Assembly: GCF_008365295.1 (NCBI RefSeq) | Contig: NZ_CP043505.1 | Span: 1,674,001 to 1,738,000, forward strand | Origin: Agromyces intestinalis | Lineage (GTDB): Bacteria > Actinomycetota > Actinomycetes > Actinomycetales > Microbacteriaceae | Reading direction: 5' to 3' | DNA length: 64,000 bases | In this document: in pieces, positions 52,091 to 61,050 of the stretch | Layout: every line of letters starts with the position of its first letter | Numbering within the stretch: the stretch's first letter is position 1 | Made by a program: the position numbers and the translations under genes | The notes under the pieces: generated by a model | Told to the model about the DNA's origin: nothing | What the model saw: only the letters and a program-made list of their open reading frames with translations | The model's database searches: none

Positions 52091-53383
52091 ATGGTGCACG
52101 AGGCATCCGCAGCTACCGTGGAGACCGTGACCGACGCCGATCGCGCCGCGAGACGCCCCACGCGCGAACTGCGAGCGTGGCGCAACGCCGTGTTCGCGGT
52201 CTTCTTCCTCAGCGGACTCAGCATGGCGAGCTGGGTCGCCCGCATCCCCGCCGTGCGCGACTTCAACGAATTGTCGACGCAGGGCGTCGGGCTCGTCATC
52301 CTCGCGGGGTCGATCGCGTCGATCGGCGGCCTGGTCGCCGCCCCCATCGTGCTCGCGCGCTTCGGGCCGCGCATCGGCATGGCCTCGACCCTCGTGGTCG
52401 TGTCGGTCGGGCTGGTGTCGGTCGGCATCGGCAGTTCGATCGTGCCGTCGATCCCGCTCGTCGTGCTCGGTCTCGCCCTGTTCGGGTTCGGCAATGGCGC
52501 CGTCGATGTGATCATGAACGTCTCGGGCGCCGAGGCCGAACGTGAGATCGGCCGCACCGTGATGCCGCTCATGCACGCGTTCTTCAGCTTCGGCACGGTG
52601 GCCGGCGCGGCCGTCGCGGCCGGGGCATCCGCCCTGTCGATCGCGGTGTTCCCGCACCTGGTCGTCGTCGCCATCGCCATCGCCATCGCCGCCGTGGTCG
52701 CGGTGCGCTTCGTACCGATGCGCACCGAGCTGGGCGAAGCGCCCGAGGGCGCGTCCAGCTCGGAGACGGATGCCGCGCCGCCGCGCCGCACGTTCGGCGA
52801 GCGCCTGCGGGCGAGCCTGCGGGTATGGGGCGACCTGCGACTGTGGCTCATCGGCCTCGTCATGCTCGGCATGTCGTTCGCCGAGGGCAGCGCCAACGAC
52901 TGGATCGCGCTCGCGGTCGTCGACGGACACCACTTCGACGCCACCGCGGCGGCGGCCATCTTCACGGTGTTCACCGTCGCGATGACCGCCTCGCGGGTGC
53001 TCGGCGGGCCGGTGCTCGACCGGTTCGGCCGCGTGCCCGTGATTCGCGTGCTCGCGGCGGTCGGCGCGGGCGGGCTCGCGCTGTTCATCTTCGGCACCGA
53101 GCCCTGGATGCTGGTCGTCGGCACGGTGCTCTGGGGCGCGGGCTGCTCGCTCGGGTTCCCGGTCGGCATGTCCGCCGCCGCCGACGTGCCCGACCGCGCC
53201 GAGTCGGCCGCCCGCGTGTCGGCCGTCGCGATGATCGGCTACTGCGCGTTCCTCGTCGGGCCGCCGGTGCTCGGGTTCCTCGGCGAGCACTTCGGCATCC
53301 TGAACGCACTGCTCGTGCTGCTCGGGCTGCTCGTGGTGGCCGGCCTTGCCGCGCCCGCGGTGCGCGAGCGCACGCGGCGCTGA
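52091..53383 (+). CDS. MFS transporter (YbjJ-like)
   Basis: 430 aa, twelve membrane helices. RNAVFAVFFLSGLSMASWVA and LGLALFGFGNGAVDVIMNVS match the YbjJ branch of the major facilitator superfamily, members of which are linked to sugar handling. GAGGAG precedes the ATG by 6 bases. It is driven by the promoter with two LacI-type palindromes, so it should be induced by the ligand of the LacI protein at 41625-42692. The substrate is unknown. Confidence 0.88.
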   Translation: MVHEASAATVETVTDADRAARRPTRELRAWRNAVFAVFFLSGLSMASWVARIPAVRDFNELSTQGVGLVILAGSIASIGGLVAAPIVLARFGPRIGMASTLVVVSVGLVSVGIGSSIVPSIPLVVLGLALFGFGNGAVDVIMNVSGAEAEREIGRTVMPLMHAFFSFGTVAGAAVAAGASALSIAVFPHLVVVAIAIAIAAVVAVRFVPMRTELGEAPEGASSSETDAAPPRRTFGERLRASLRVWGDLRLWLIGLVMLGMSFAEGSANDWIALAVVDGHHFDATAAAAIFTVFTVAMTASRVLGGPVLDRFGRVPVIRVLAAVGAGGLALFIFGTEPWMLVVGTVLWGAGCSLGFPVGMSAAADVPDRAESAARVSAVAMIGYCAFLVGPPVLGFLGEHFGILNALLVLLGLLVVAGLAAPAVRERTRR

Positions 53384-53402
53384 GCCGGAGCGCGCCGGCT
53401 CA
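53381..53402. terminator. Hairpin overlapping the MFS stop codon
   Basis: TGAGCCGG (53381-53388), 6-base loop, CCGGCTCA (53395-53402). The stem begins with the TGA stop. It lies in the 50-bp convergent gap and lacks a T-tract. Confidence 0.65.
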
Positions 53403-53433
53403 GCGGGCAGCGGGCCGCGCGCCGCGGTCTGCC

Positions 53434-54192
53434 TCACCCGTCGAGCACGCCCGTCGGCTCCGACCAGTGCCTACCGCTGCGCAGCCGATCGATGATGAGC
53501 CGCTCGAGCCGGGACTCCGGGTGCACTCGGCCGTCCAGGACGGCCTCGAGCGGCCGGCGGAAGACGAACTTCGCGACCGCCTCGCTCCCCTGCCGGCTGC
53601 CCTCCTCGCCAGCGACGACCTCGAACCGTCGCGCGAACGCCGCCAGGTTGCTGTGCGGCAGCTCGCGCCGGATCTCGGCGTCGAGCAGCCAACTCGTGCA
53701 CGACAGTCGCCGGGCACCGGTGAATTCGCGGATCCGTTCGAGCGAGGCATCCACCGCCCCCGGGTCCAGCGGACCCGTCTCGGGGATGTGCACGGCGTGA
53801 CCGAGCGCCTCGGCGCGACGTGCGACCTGGAGCCGACCGAGCTCGACGACGTCGCCACGCATGAGTTCGATCAGCCAGTCGAGCACCGTCGCCGCTCCGT
53901 AGCGGGCGTGCTTGCGACCGACGTCGCGCAGCGTCGCGCGGGTGATCTGTTCGGGGATCCCCGCGCGACGCTGGCGATCCATTGCGAGCGGCACGCACGC
54001 CGCGAGGGCGGAGACGAGCGCGTCGCCCGTCTCCGCCCGCAACGACGTGAGCACGTCGCCGTCGCCGCCTGCCGGCTGATCCGTGCGGATCAGGTGTCCG
54101 AGGACGACCATCAGCTCGGGTCGGGTCGCCGGGAGCCGCCCGGCGACGCCGAGGGCGACCTGCCCGGGGCGCGGCCCAGCCGCCTCGCTCAC
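53434..54192 (-). CDS. Acyltransferase domain-containing protein (NAT_N/GNAT_C type)
   Basis: 252 aa soluble protein. The C-terminal half (HIPETGPLDPGAVDASLERI, SCTSWLLDAEIRRELPHSN, LERLIIDRLRSGRHW) follows the GNAT_C pattern, and IPEQITRATLRDVGRKHARY with VVELGRLQVAR the linker and NAT_N region. I start at GTG 54192, 14 bases after the GH36 stop. It is the last gene of the alpha-galactoside operon, so an acyl transfer to a sugar or peptide is possible; no activity is established for these domains here. Confidence 0.72.
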   Translation of the reverse strand: MSEAAGPRPGQVALGVAGRLPATRPELMVVLGHLIRTDQPAGGDGDVLTSLRAETGDALVSALAACVPLAMDRQRRAGIPEQITRATLRDVGRKHARYGAATVLDWLIELMRGDVVELGRLQVARRAEALGHAVHIPETGPLDPGAVDASLERIREFTGARRLSCTSWLLDAEIRRELPHSNLAAFARRFEVVAGEEGSRQGSEAVAKFVFRRPLEAVLDGRVHPESRLERLIIDRLRSGRHWSEPTGVLDG

Positions 54193-54206
54193 GCGCTCGC
54201 CGCCCG

Positions 54207-55733
54207 TCAGTTCGCGTTCGTGCTGTTCGGGGCGACGTAGTCGACGAACCGTCCGAAGTCGACGAGCCGGTCGTCGACCTCGAAGAGGTACCGGCCGAGC
54301 CGGGTGACGTTCGCCGGCTCGCGGAGCCAGTCGCGCAGCTCGTCGACCTCGTCGGGTGTCAGCCATCCGACCGGGTCCGAGGTCGATCGGAACCCGAGCA
54401 CGGTCGCGACATCCGCGAGCAGCTGGCGCTGGTCGTCGTCGAGCAGGCTCCGGCGGCGGCGGAAGTACACCACGTCGGGGTCGGTCTCGAAGCACGGCCG
54501 CAGCCAGCTGCGGTGGATCGACGCGAGGAACGCGTTCTTCGTGCCGACCCCGGTCGGGTCGCCGGGCCGCTCCGAGTTCTCCCAGAAGGCGGCCACGTCG
54601 GGCCCGACCCGCACACCGTCGAATACGCCGATCGAGGGCAGCATGGGCACCCCGCAGCCGAGCAGGTACACGTCATCGCCGACGACCTCGCGGATCAGCG
54701 AAATCGCGTCGCGATACGCCTGCTCGCGGTGCACGGGCGCGTGCCGAACGCCCTCGATGGCGGCCGCGTACATGAAGTCGAGCTTCAGGTAGGTGAAGCC
54801 CCAGCCGACCACGCGCGTGAACAGCTCGCGCAGGTGCTCCTGCACCTCGGGCTGGGTGGTGTCGAGCGCGTAGTAGGGACCGCCCCAGTTGTAGCCGGTC
54901 ACGAGCGGCCGACCGGCCTCGTCCTGGATCAGCAGGTCGGGGCGCTCGATGGCGAACCGCGAGTGCGGCAGCGCGATGAACGGCGCCAGCCACAGCCCGG
55001 CGCGGAACCCCGCGTCGGTGATGGTGCGGGCCGTCGCCGCCATGCCAGAGGGGAACTTGTCGTTGGCGACCCAGTCGCCGACCGACGGCTCCCACCCGTC
55101 GTCGAGCTGCACGACGTCGAAGGGCAGGCGGGCTTCGACCAGATCGGCAACGGCCGACCGCACCGACTTCTCGTCGATCTCCTCGTAGAACGAGTACCAG
55201 CTGCACCACACCCGGCCCGCCGAGGCGTCGCGCGAGCCGAGCCGCTCGGCGAGCAGTTCCGCGTAGCGCGCGAACACCTCGACCTCGGGGCCGCGGGCGA
55301 AATACCACTCGGCGACCGGGTCCTCCATCGTGCCCCACAGCGTGGTCGCCGTCGCCCCCACCCTCGGGGCGCCCAGTCCGAGCGCCCCGAGGAGCAGGAT
55401 CTCACCGTCGGCGAGGGCGATCGCGCCCACCGCGCTGCCCGAGTGGGCGAGCGGGGTGTCGTTCCGCGCATCGTCCGCGGTGAGCAGCCGCTGCGGGCTG
55501 TCGTGGATGCGCAGTGGCACGTCGGTGATCCGTCTCCATCCCGACGGGCTCCAGGAGTTCCACCCGTGCCGGAAGAACTCCGGGTCGTCGAGCGAGTGCA
55601 CGACCGTGACGGGGCCCGCGGGGATCAGGAACTCACGTTCGCCGATCGCCCGGGGTTCGCCGACGGCGCCCACCGGCAGGGAGAGGTCGCCGAGCCGGAT
55701 CACTCCGGCGAACGTGGCGAGATCGTTCAGCAT
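54207..55733 (-). CDS. Alpha-galactosidase-like glycoside hydrolase (GH36 family)
   Basis: 508 aa TIM-barrel glycosidase, no signal peptide, so it acts on imported oligosaccharides. Nucleophile D319 in FTYLKLDFMYAA; acid/base D379 in RVGPDVAAFWEN. VWCSWYSFYEE and QLDDGWE are GH36/GH-D clan signatures. At 508 residues it is shorter than the ~700-residue classical GH36 enzymes. Start ATG 55733 with GGAAGGG upstream, 13 bases after the binding-protein stop. Confidence 0.9.
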   Translation of the reverse strand: MLNDLATFAGVIRLGDLSLPVGAVGEPRAIGEREFLIPAGPVTVVHSLDDPEFFRHGWNSWSPSGWRRITDVPLRIHDSPQRLLTADDARNDTPLAHSGSAVGAIALADGEILLLGALGLGAPRVGATATTLWGTMEDPVAEWYFARGPEVEVFARYAELLAERLGSRDASAGRVWCSWYSFYEEIDEKSVRSAVADLVEARLPFDVVQLDDGWEPSVGDWVANDKFPSGMAATARTITDAGFRAGLWLAPFIALPHSRFAIERPDLLIQDEAGRPLVTGYNWGGPYYALDTTQPEVQEHLRELFTRVVGWGFTYLKLDFMYAAAIEGVRHAPVHREQAYRDAISLIREVVGDDVYLLGCGVPMLPSIGVFDGVRVGPDVAAFWENSERPGDPTGVGTKNAFLASIHRSWLRPCFETDPDVVYFRRRRSLLDDDQRQLLADVATVLGFRSTSDPVGWLTPDEVDELRDWLREPANVTRLGRYLFEVDDRLVDFGRFVDYVAPNSTNAN

Positions 55734-55746
55734 GGGTCCCTTCCGG

Positions 55747-57096
55747 TCACTCGAAGAGTGCGTTGACCTTGGCATTGGCATCGGGGAGCGCCGTTGTGGC
55801 GTCGTTCGTGCCCAGTGCCACGCTCTGGATGGCGTCCTGCACGATCTGCGCCATCTCGGTGCCGTGGTAGTTGATCGGGATCAGGAACGTCGAGTCGGGC
55901 TCGGTCGTGTACGAGGTGAACGCCGAGGCGTCGAGTCCGAGGTCGGCTCGGGCCGCGACGGAGGCCTCGGATGCCGACGTGACCGCCGGGAAGATCACGC
56001 CGGTCGCACCGACCACGTCCTGGCAGTCGGCCGAGGCGAGGTAGGTGATCCACTTCCAGGCCTCGTCCTTGTGCTTGCTGCCCGCGTACATGGCGTCGCT
56101 CAGGCCGTTGATCGCCGACTTGCGACCCTCGGGCCCGGTCGGCAGCGGCGCGAAGAGGTAGTCGGCCGCCCGGTCCTGGAACATGAGCTGGTTGAACGAG
56201 CCCACACTGGTCATCGCTCCGGCGCCGCTCAGCAGCACCTCGTGCCGCGACAGCGTCGACTGCTGGTCGAACGCGGGCGCGTAGCCCTTGTCGCTCAGCC
56301 CTGCGATCCAATCGATGGTCTCGGCGAGCTTCGGCGAGTCGTAGTGGAACGACGTGCCGAACGGGTTGGTGTCGGAGTACGTGAACCCGTTCGACTGGGC
56401 GAGGTTGCCCCACAGGTTCTGACCCTGCGAACCATCGGCCCACTCGGGCAGGAACCCGTAGACCGCGACGTTGCCCTTGTCGAACGCGGGGTCGTCGCCG
56501 TGGTGGCCGGCCTTGTCGACGGTGAGCTTGGCGATGACCTCCTCGAACGTGCCGCCGTCGTCGGGGTTCCAGGTGAGGTCGGCCAGCGACGCCTCGTCGA
56601 TGCCGGCGTCGGCTGCGGCCTGCTTGTCGATCACCAGGCCGATGGTGTCCCAGTCCTTGGGCAGGCCGTAGCGCGCCCCGTCGATGACCCAGATGTCCTC
56701 GAGGCCGCTCACGTAGGCGTCGAAGTCGACGGCGTCGGGGTCGGCGTCGAGGTAGGGCTGCAGATCCTCGATCTGCTTGTCGGCGACGAACTGCGGGTAG
56801 TACGAGGCCTGGTCGACCCAGACGTCGGGGGCGCTGCCTGCGGCGACCTGGGTGGCGAGGTTGGTCCAGTACTCGCCCCAGCCGTACTGGCTGATCTCGA
56901 CGGTGATGCCCGGGTTCGCCGCGGCGAAGTCGTCGGCGCACTGCTGGTAGGCCGGCAGTTGGGCGTCGTCCCAGAGCCAGTACTTCAGAGCGACGTCACC
57001 GCCGTCACCGGATCCCGACGAGCAGCCGGCGGTCATGGCCAGGACGAGCCCGGCCGTCGCGATCCCTGCAGCGCGCAGGGCGGTCTTCATTCTCAT
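55747..57096 (-). CDS. Sugar ABC transporter substrate-binding lipoprotein (alpha-galactoside operon)
   Basis: 449 aa. Lipobox MTAGC (C25), then a family-1 binding-protein fold (ALKYWLWDDAQLPAYQQCAD, DVWVDQASYYPQFVADKQIE). ATG 57096 is preferred: AAGGAG lies 11 bases upstream, whereas the GTG at 57108 is fused to it. It likely delivers alpha-galactosides to the two permeases upstream. The 67-bp gap before it holds a strong G-quadruplex motif on the opposite strand. Confidence 0.92.
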   Translation of the reverse strand: MRMKTALRAAGIATAGLVLAMTAGCSSGSGDGGDVALKYWLWDDAQLPAYQQCADDFAAANPGITVEISQYGWGEYWTNLATQVAAGSAPDVWVDQASYYPQFVADKQIEDLQPYLDADPDAVDFDAYVSGLEDIWVIDGARYGLPKDWDTIGLVIDKQAAADAGIDEASLADLTWNPDDGGTFEEVIAKLTVDKAGHHGDDPAFDKGNVAVYGFLPEWADGSQGQNLWGNLAQSNGFTYSDTNPFGTSFHYDSPKLAETIDWIAGLSDKGYAPAFDQQSTLSRHEVLLSGAGAMTSVGSFNQLMFQDRAADYLFAPLPTGPEGRKSAINGLSDAMYAGSKHKDEAWKWITYLASADCQDVVGATGVIFPAVTSASEASVAARADLGLDASAFTSYTTEPDSTFLIPINYHGTEMAQIVQDAIQSVALGTNDATTALPDANAKVNALFE

Positions 57097-57129
57097 GTGT
57101 GCACGCACTCCTTCGTGTCTTCTGGTGCT

Positions 57130-57160
57130 GGGTTGGGGTGGATGGGGGTTGGGATGGGGG
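57130..57160 (+). other. G-quadruplex-forming motif on the template strand
   Basis: Five runs of three to five G separated by 2-5 bases (GGGTTGGGGTGGATGGGGG, then TTGGGATGGGGG) between the permease stop and the binding-protein start. The G-rich strand is the template for transcription of this operon; the mRNA is C-rich. Confidence 0.8.
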
Positions 57161-57163
57161 TCT

Positions 57164-58129
57164 TCACTTGATGCCGGTGAAGTTCAGCGACTCGACGATG
57201 CGTCGGCCGAGGAACACGAGCAGCAGCGCGACCGGGATGACCGACAGCGTGGATGCCGCCATGAGTCCCGTCCAGTCGGGCTGCGTGTTGGGCGATTGCT
57301 GCAGGTAGACGCCGAGCGCGACCGTCACCGTGCGCACCGCTTCGTCGCGGCCGATGAGCAGCGGCCAGAGGTAGTCCTTCCACGCCCACACGACGGTGAT
57401 GAGCGCGATGGTGATGAGCGGGCCCTGCGCCATGGGCAGCACGACTCGCCAGAAGATGCGGATCTTGCCGGCGCCGTCGATCATCGCCGCCTCCTCGACG
57501 TCCTTCGGGATGTTGAGGAAGAACTGCCGCAGGAAGAACAGCGCGAACGGGGTCATGAGCAGACTCGGCGCGACCATGCCCCACACGGTGTTGAGCAGCC
57601 CGAGATCGCGCACGAGCACGAAGTTGGGCAGCAGCGTGAAGATGCCGGGCACCATGAGCGCGGCGATCAGGATGCCGAACAGCACCTCGCGGCCGCGGAA
57701 CCGCAACCGGGCGAACGCGTATCCGCCCATCGCGCAGAACAGGGTCTGGAAGGTTCCGATCAGCACGCAGTAGACGATCGAGTTCCACAGGTAGAGCGCG
57801 AAGTTGATGGAGGCGCCGCTGCCGCCGGCGGCTCGCGTCTCCTCGGCCGAGAGCAGGCCGAGCACGCGTGCGAAGTTGACGACGGTCGGATGGCTCGGCC
57901 AGAGGTTGCCGGCATCGGCGATGACGTCGGCGGCGGGGGTGAGCGCCGATTTCACCATCCAGTAGAACGGGAAGAGGGTCGCGACGAGGGTGATCGCGAG
58001 GATGGCCCACCCGATGATGCGGCCGATCGGCGGGCGCCGCCTCGCGGTGCGGACGGACGCGGGCGGGGCGGGCGGCGTGGACTCGTCGGCGTCGACCGGG
58101 ACGGGCGAGGGCATGGTGGTCATGGTCAT
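57164..58129 (-). CDS. Carbohydrate ABC transporter permease (MalG-type, alpha-galactoside operon)
   Basis: 321 aa, six membrane helices, EAA loop FLNIPKDVEEAAMIDGAGKI, C-terminus RIVESLNFTGIK. The first ~30 residues are hydrophilic and Pro/Ala/Arg-rich. It starts 9 bases after the preceding permease stop. No ATPase gene is linked, as in the first system, so both may share one ATPase. Confidence 0.92.
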   Translation of the reverse strand: MTMTTMPSPVPVDADESTPPAPPASVRTARRRPPIGRIIGWAILAITLVATLFPFYWMVKSALTPAADVIADAGNLWPSHPTVVNFARVLGLLSAEETRAAGGSGASINFALYLWNSIVYCVLIGTFQTLFCAMGGYAFARLRFRGREVLFGILIAALMVPGIFTLLPNFVLVRDLGLLNTVWGMVAPSLLMTPFALFFLRQFFLNIPKDVEEAAMIDGAGKIRIFWRVVLPMAQGPLITIALITVVWAWKDYLWPLLIGRDEAVRTVTVALGVYLQQSPNTQPDWTGLMAASTLSVIPVALLLVFLGRRIVESLNFTGIK

Positions 58130-58138
58130 CAGGTACCC

Positions 58139-59095
58139 CTAGGTGAGCTGGGACTCGGACGCGCGCAGCAGGCGGAGTTGGACGAAGGTGAGGACGCCGA
58201 GGATCAGCACGAGCAGGATCGCCATCGTGGCGGCGTACCCCATGTGGAAGAACGTGAACGCCTGTTGGTAGATGTAGTAGTAGATGACCCGGGATGCGTT
58301 GACAGGGCCGCCCTTCGTCGTCACCGCCACGGTGTCGAAGATCTGGAACGAGCCGATCAGCGAGACCACGAGCACCAGCGCCAGGATCGGGCGCAGCAGC
58401 GGCAGCGTCACCCGGAAGAATGTGCGGAGCTCCCCTGCGCCGTCGATCGCCGCGGCCTCGAACATCTCCTGCGGCACCTGCAGCATGCCGGCGTAGAACA
58501 GCAGCGCCGTGTACCCGACGAACGCCCACGTGTTGATGAGCGAGATCGTGGGGATGACGAGGTTCGGGTCGGTGAAGAAGCCGACCTTGTCGAGGCCCAT
58601 CGAGTCGAACATCCGGTTGACGAACCCGAGGTTGGTGTCGAGCAGCCACAGCCAGACCAGGCCGACCGTGACGTTCGGCACCAGCCAGGGCAGCAGCAGC
58701 GTGGTGCGCAGTGCGACCGACCGGGTGAGGCGGTGCATGAGTGCGGCGAGCAGCAGCGCGATGAGCGTCTGCGAGCCGACGTTGATCACGACGTACTGCA
58801 ACGTGACGCCCATCGAGTTCCAGAACTCCGAGTCGGCGAGCACGTCGGCGTAGTTGTCGAGACCCACGAACTCGGGTTCGGCGAGCAGGCTGTAGTCGGT
58901 GAACGACCACCACAACCCGCGCACCGTCGGGTAGAGATAGAAGATGGCGAAGCCGAGGAGCACCGGCGCGATGAAGAAGAGCGCCACTCGCCCGTCGCCG
59001 CGTCGCGGCCGTCGTGGGGCCATCGTCGCCGCGCGTGGACCGCGGGCGGCGGTGAGCCGTCGTGGTTCGGTCAAGTCGTTCCCTCTCAGCGTCAT
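58139..59095 (-). CDS. Carbohydrate ABC transporter permease (MalF-type, alpha-galactoside operon)
   Basis: 318 aa, six membrane helices, EAA loop QVPQEMFEAAAIDGAGELRT. First gene of the operon. ATG 59095 has no Shine-Dalgarno. An in-frame TTG at 59074 has GAGAGG 6 bases before it and is an alternative start. The promoter with the palindrome at 59188-59200 serves it and the divergent ROK gene. Confidence 0.9.
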   Translation of the reverse strand: MTLRGNDLTEPRRLTAARGPRAATMAPRRPRRGDGRVALFFIAPVLLGFAIFYLYPTVRGLWWSFTDYSLLAEPEFVGLDNYADVLADSEFWNSMGVTLQYVVINVGSQTLIALLLAALMHRLTRSVALRTTLLLPWLVPNVTVGLVWLWLLDTNLGFVNRMFDSMGLDKVGFFTDPNLVIPTISLINTWAFVGYTALLFYAGMLQVPQEMFEAAAIDGAGELRTFFRVTLPLLRPILALVLVVSLIGSFQIFDTVAVTTKGGPVNASRVIYYYIYQQAFTFFHMGYAATMAILLVLILGVLTFVQLRLLRASESQLT

Positions 59096-59172
59096 TGCCG
59101 GGCGCGCCGAGTGGCGCGGATCGAGCTCGAGCGATGCCGGGATCGGCGCGGGGTGAGCCGCCCGGAACCGCT

Positions 59173-59216
59173 AGTGTGGGGTGGAGCGGATTAATAATCC
59201 AACATGGCGATATAAA
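59173..59216. promoter_or_regulatory. Divergent promoter with 13-bp palindrome (GGATTAATAATCC)
   Basis: The perfect inverted repeat GGATTAATAATCC (59188-59200) overlaps two -35 positions: on the minus strand TTGGAT (59197-59202), 18-base spacer, CACACT (59173-59178); on the plus strand GGATTA, 17 bases, TATAAA (59211-59216). A single bound repressor would shut both directions. The boxes match consensus only moderately. Confidence 0.6.
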
Positions 59217-59234
59217 TTGCAACCGGGAGGACGG

Positions 59235-60443
59235 ATGCCCCGAGAAGCGATGCTGGGAGCATCGACAGGGTCGATGGGAAGCCGGTCGCTGCTGCGACGC
59301 ATGAACTCCCTCGGCGTCCTGCGCGCCGTCATCGCACAGCCGCAGACGTTGCGCGGACTCGCGAGCGCGTCAGGGCTCTCGCGCACGGCGGTCGACGCCG
59401 TCGCCTCCGACCTCACGGCGTTGGGATGGCTCGCGGCCTCCGACGAGGCGCCGGTGCGCGGTGTCGGACGACCAGCGATGACCTACGGCGTCCCGCGCGA
59501 ACTGGGCTCCTTCCTCTCGATCGACATCGGTGCGAACCACATCTTCGGCGTGCTCACCGACCTCACCGGCGCCGTGCTCGGCGAGGCGACCGCTCGGGTC
59601 GCCGAGGCCGACGACGCCGACGAGCGCATCGCCGCGGCGCTCGGCCTGAGCGACCGGCTGCTCGGCGAGGCCGACCTCGACCGCGACTCGCCGTGGATCG
59701 TCACGATCGGCTCCCCCGGCGCGATCGGCGCCGACGGTCGCGTCCTGCACTTCGGCGGCACCGGCATGCCCGGCTGGGTCGGGCTCGACCTGCGCGCGCG
59801 ATTCGCGGCCGAGTTCCGCAGTGCGGTGCTCGTCGAGGGCGACGTCCCGCTCGGCGCTCACGCCGAGCTCGCGTACGGTGCGGCCCGGGGCCTCGACGAC
59901 GTCGTGTACGTGCTGTGCGGTCGGCGCACGAGCGGAGCGTCCATCGTCGGCGGACGGGTGCACCGCGGCGTGCACGGCGCGGCCGGCATCGTCGGCGAGA
60001 TCCCCGAGCTCAAGTGGGCCGACCTGAACGAACGCTACGGCCAGGAGGTGCTCGCCACGCCGAGGCCGACGCGCGAGCAGATCTTCGAGCTGGCCAGATC
60101 CGGCGACCCGGCCGCGCTCGCGGCCGTCGACGAGTTCGCCGACGATCTCGCCCAGGGGGCTGCCGCGATGGCGCTCGCGATCGACCCCGAACTGCTGGTG
60201 ATCGGCGGCGGCAGCGCACCCGGTTCCGACGTGTTCCTCACGCGCTTCGTGCGGACCCTCGGCGAGATCTGCCCCATCCCGCCCGAGGTCGCGGTCTCCC
60301 CGCTCGGCTCCGAGGCCGTGGCCATGGGCGGCATCAGCCTGGCCGCCCGACATCTCGATGCCGTCCTCGACGGCGCGGTGCGCGACCTCCCCTCGTTTCC
60401 CGGCCCCGAAGAGACCCGGTCGCTGCTCAGCACCGCCGCATAG
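59235..60443 (+). CDS. ROK family transcriptional regulator
   Basis: 402 aa. The N-terminal winged helix (LLRRMNSLGVLRAVIAQPQT, RGLASASGLSRTAVDAVASD, residues ~17-62) is fused to a ROK sugar-kinase-like domain (LGSFLSIDIGANHIFGVLTD, GAAGIVGEIPELKWADLN). The kinase-fold zinc motif with several Cys is not evident, so it is probably a ligand-binding domain only. Start ATG 59235 with GGGAGG 4 bases upstream. It is divergent from the alpha-galactoside operon and is its likely repressor. Confidence 0.88.
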   Translation: MPREAMLGASTGSMGSRSLLRRMNSLGVLRAVIAQPQTLRGLASASGLSRTAVDAVASDLTALGWLAASDEAPVRGVGRPAMTYGVPRELGSFLSIDIGANHIFGVLTDLTGAVLGEATARVAEADDADERIAAALGLSDRLLGEADLDRDSPWIVTIGSPGAIGADGRVLHFGGTGMPGWVGLDLRARFAAEFRSAVLVEGDVPLGAHAELAYGAARGLDDVVYVLCGRRTSGASIVGGRVHRGVHGAAGIVGEIPELKWADLNERYGQEVLATPRPTREQIFELARSGDPAALAAVDEFADDLAQGAAAMALAIDPELLVIGGGSAPGSDVFLTRFVRTLGEICPIPPEVAVSPLGSEAVAMGGISLAARHLDAVLDGAVRDLPSFPGPEETRSLLSTAA

Positions 60444-60458
60444 TCGATCGAGCCGCCG

Positions 60459-61010
60459 TCAGCGCACGCGGTACGACAGGTACACCGTGCCGTCGGCGAA
60501 GCGATGCTCGTCGACGAGCTCGAGGTCGAACCGCACCCCGTCGGGCAGCAGGCGGGTGCCGCCGCCCAGCACGACGGGCGCCACGTACACCGAGAGCTCG
60601 TCGACGATCCCGGCCCCGAAGGCGGTCGCCGCGAGCGTCGGCCCGCCGACCTCGACGTCGCGATCGGATGCCTCGACGAATGCCCGCACGGCGTCCGCGT
60701 CGAACGTGCGCTCGAGGGTCGTGCGAGCCGTGTCGACCGAGTCGAGCGACGACGAATAGACGATCTTGTCGGCGGCGGCCCACAGCTCGGCGAACTCCGC
60801 CATCGCCGGAGAGTCCGAGACATCCACCTCGTCCCAGACCCGCATCGTCTCGTACAGGCGCCGACCGAACAGGAACGTGCCGATGCCGCTCAGGCGCGCG
60901 TTGATGAACGCGTGCATCTGCTCGTCGGGGGCCGCCCAATCGAGGCTCCCGCCGGCGTCGTTGACATAGCCGTCGAGCGAGACGGTGGTCGAAACGATCA
61001 GTCTGCCCAT
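60459..61010 (-). CDS. Dihydrofolate reductase family protein (RibD C-terminal-like)
   Basis: 183 aa. [20 protein letters not shown] at the N-terminus, [14 protein letters not shown] and [19 protein letters not shown] are hallmarks of the YyaP/YwjB branch of the DHFR-like superfamily. These NADPH-dependent reductases lack an assigned substrate. GGAGG precedes the ATG. Convergent with the ROK gene with a 15-bp gap. Confidence 0.88.
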   Translation of the reverse strand: MGRLIVSTTVSLDGYVNDAGGSLDWAAPDEQMHAFINARLSGIGTFLFGRRLYETMRVWDEVDVSDSPAMAEFAELWAAADKIVYSSSLDSVDTARTTLERTFDADAVRAFVEASDRDVEVGGPTLAATAFGAGIVDELSVYVAPVVLGGGTRLLPDGVRFDLELVDEHRFADGTVYLSYRVR

Positions 61011-61050
61011 GGCGCCTCCCCCGCGCTCTCGGCCAACGTACACTCGAACG

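Noticed and set aside
57097-57108. GTG 57108 as start of the second sugar-binding lipoprotein
   Set aside because: It overlaps the Shine-Dalgarno sequence; ATG 57096 has better spacing.
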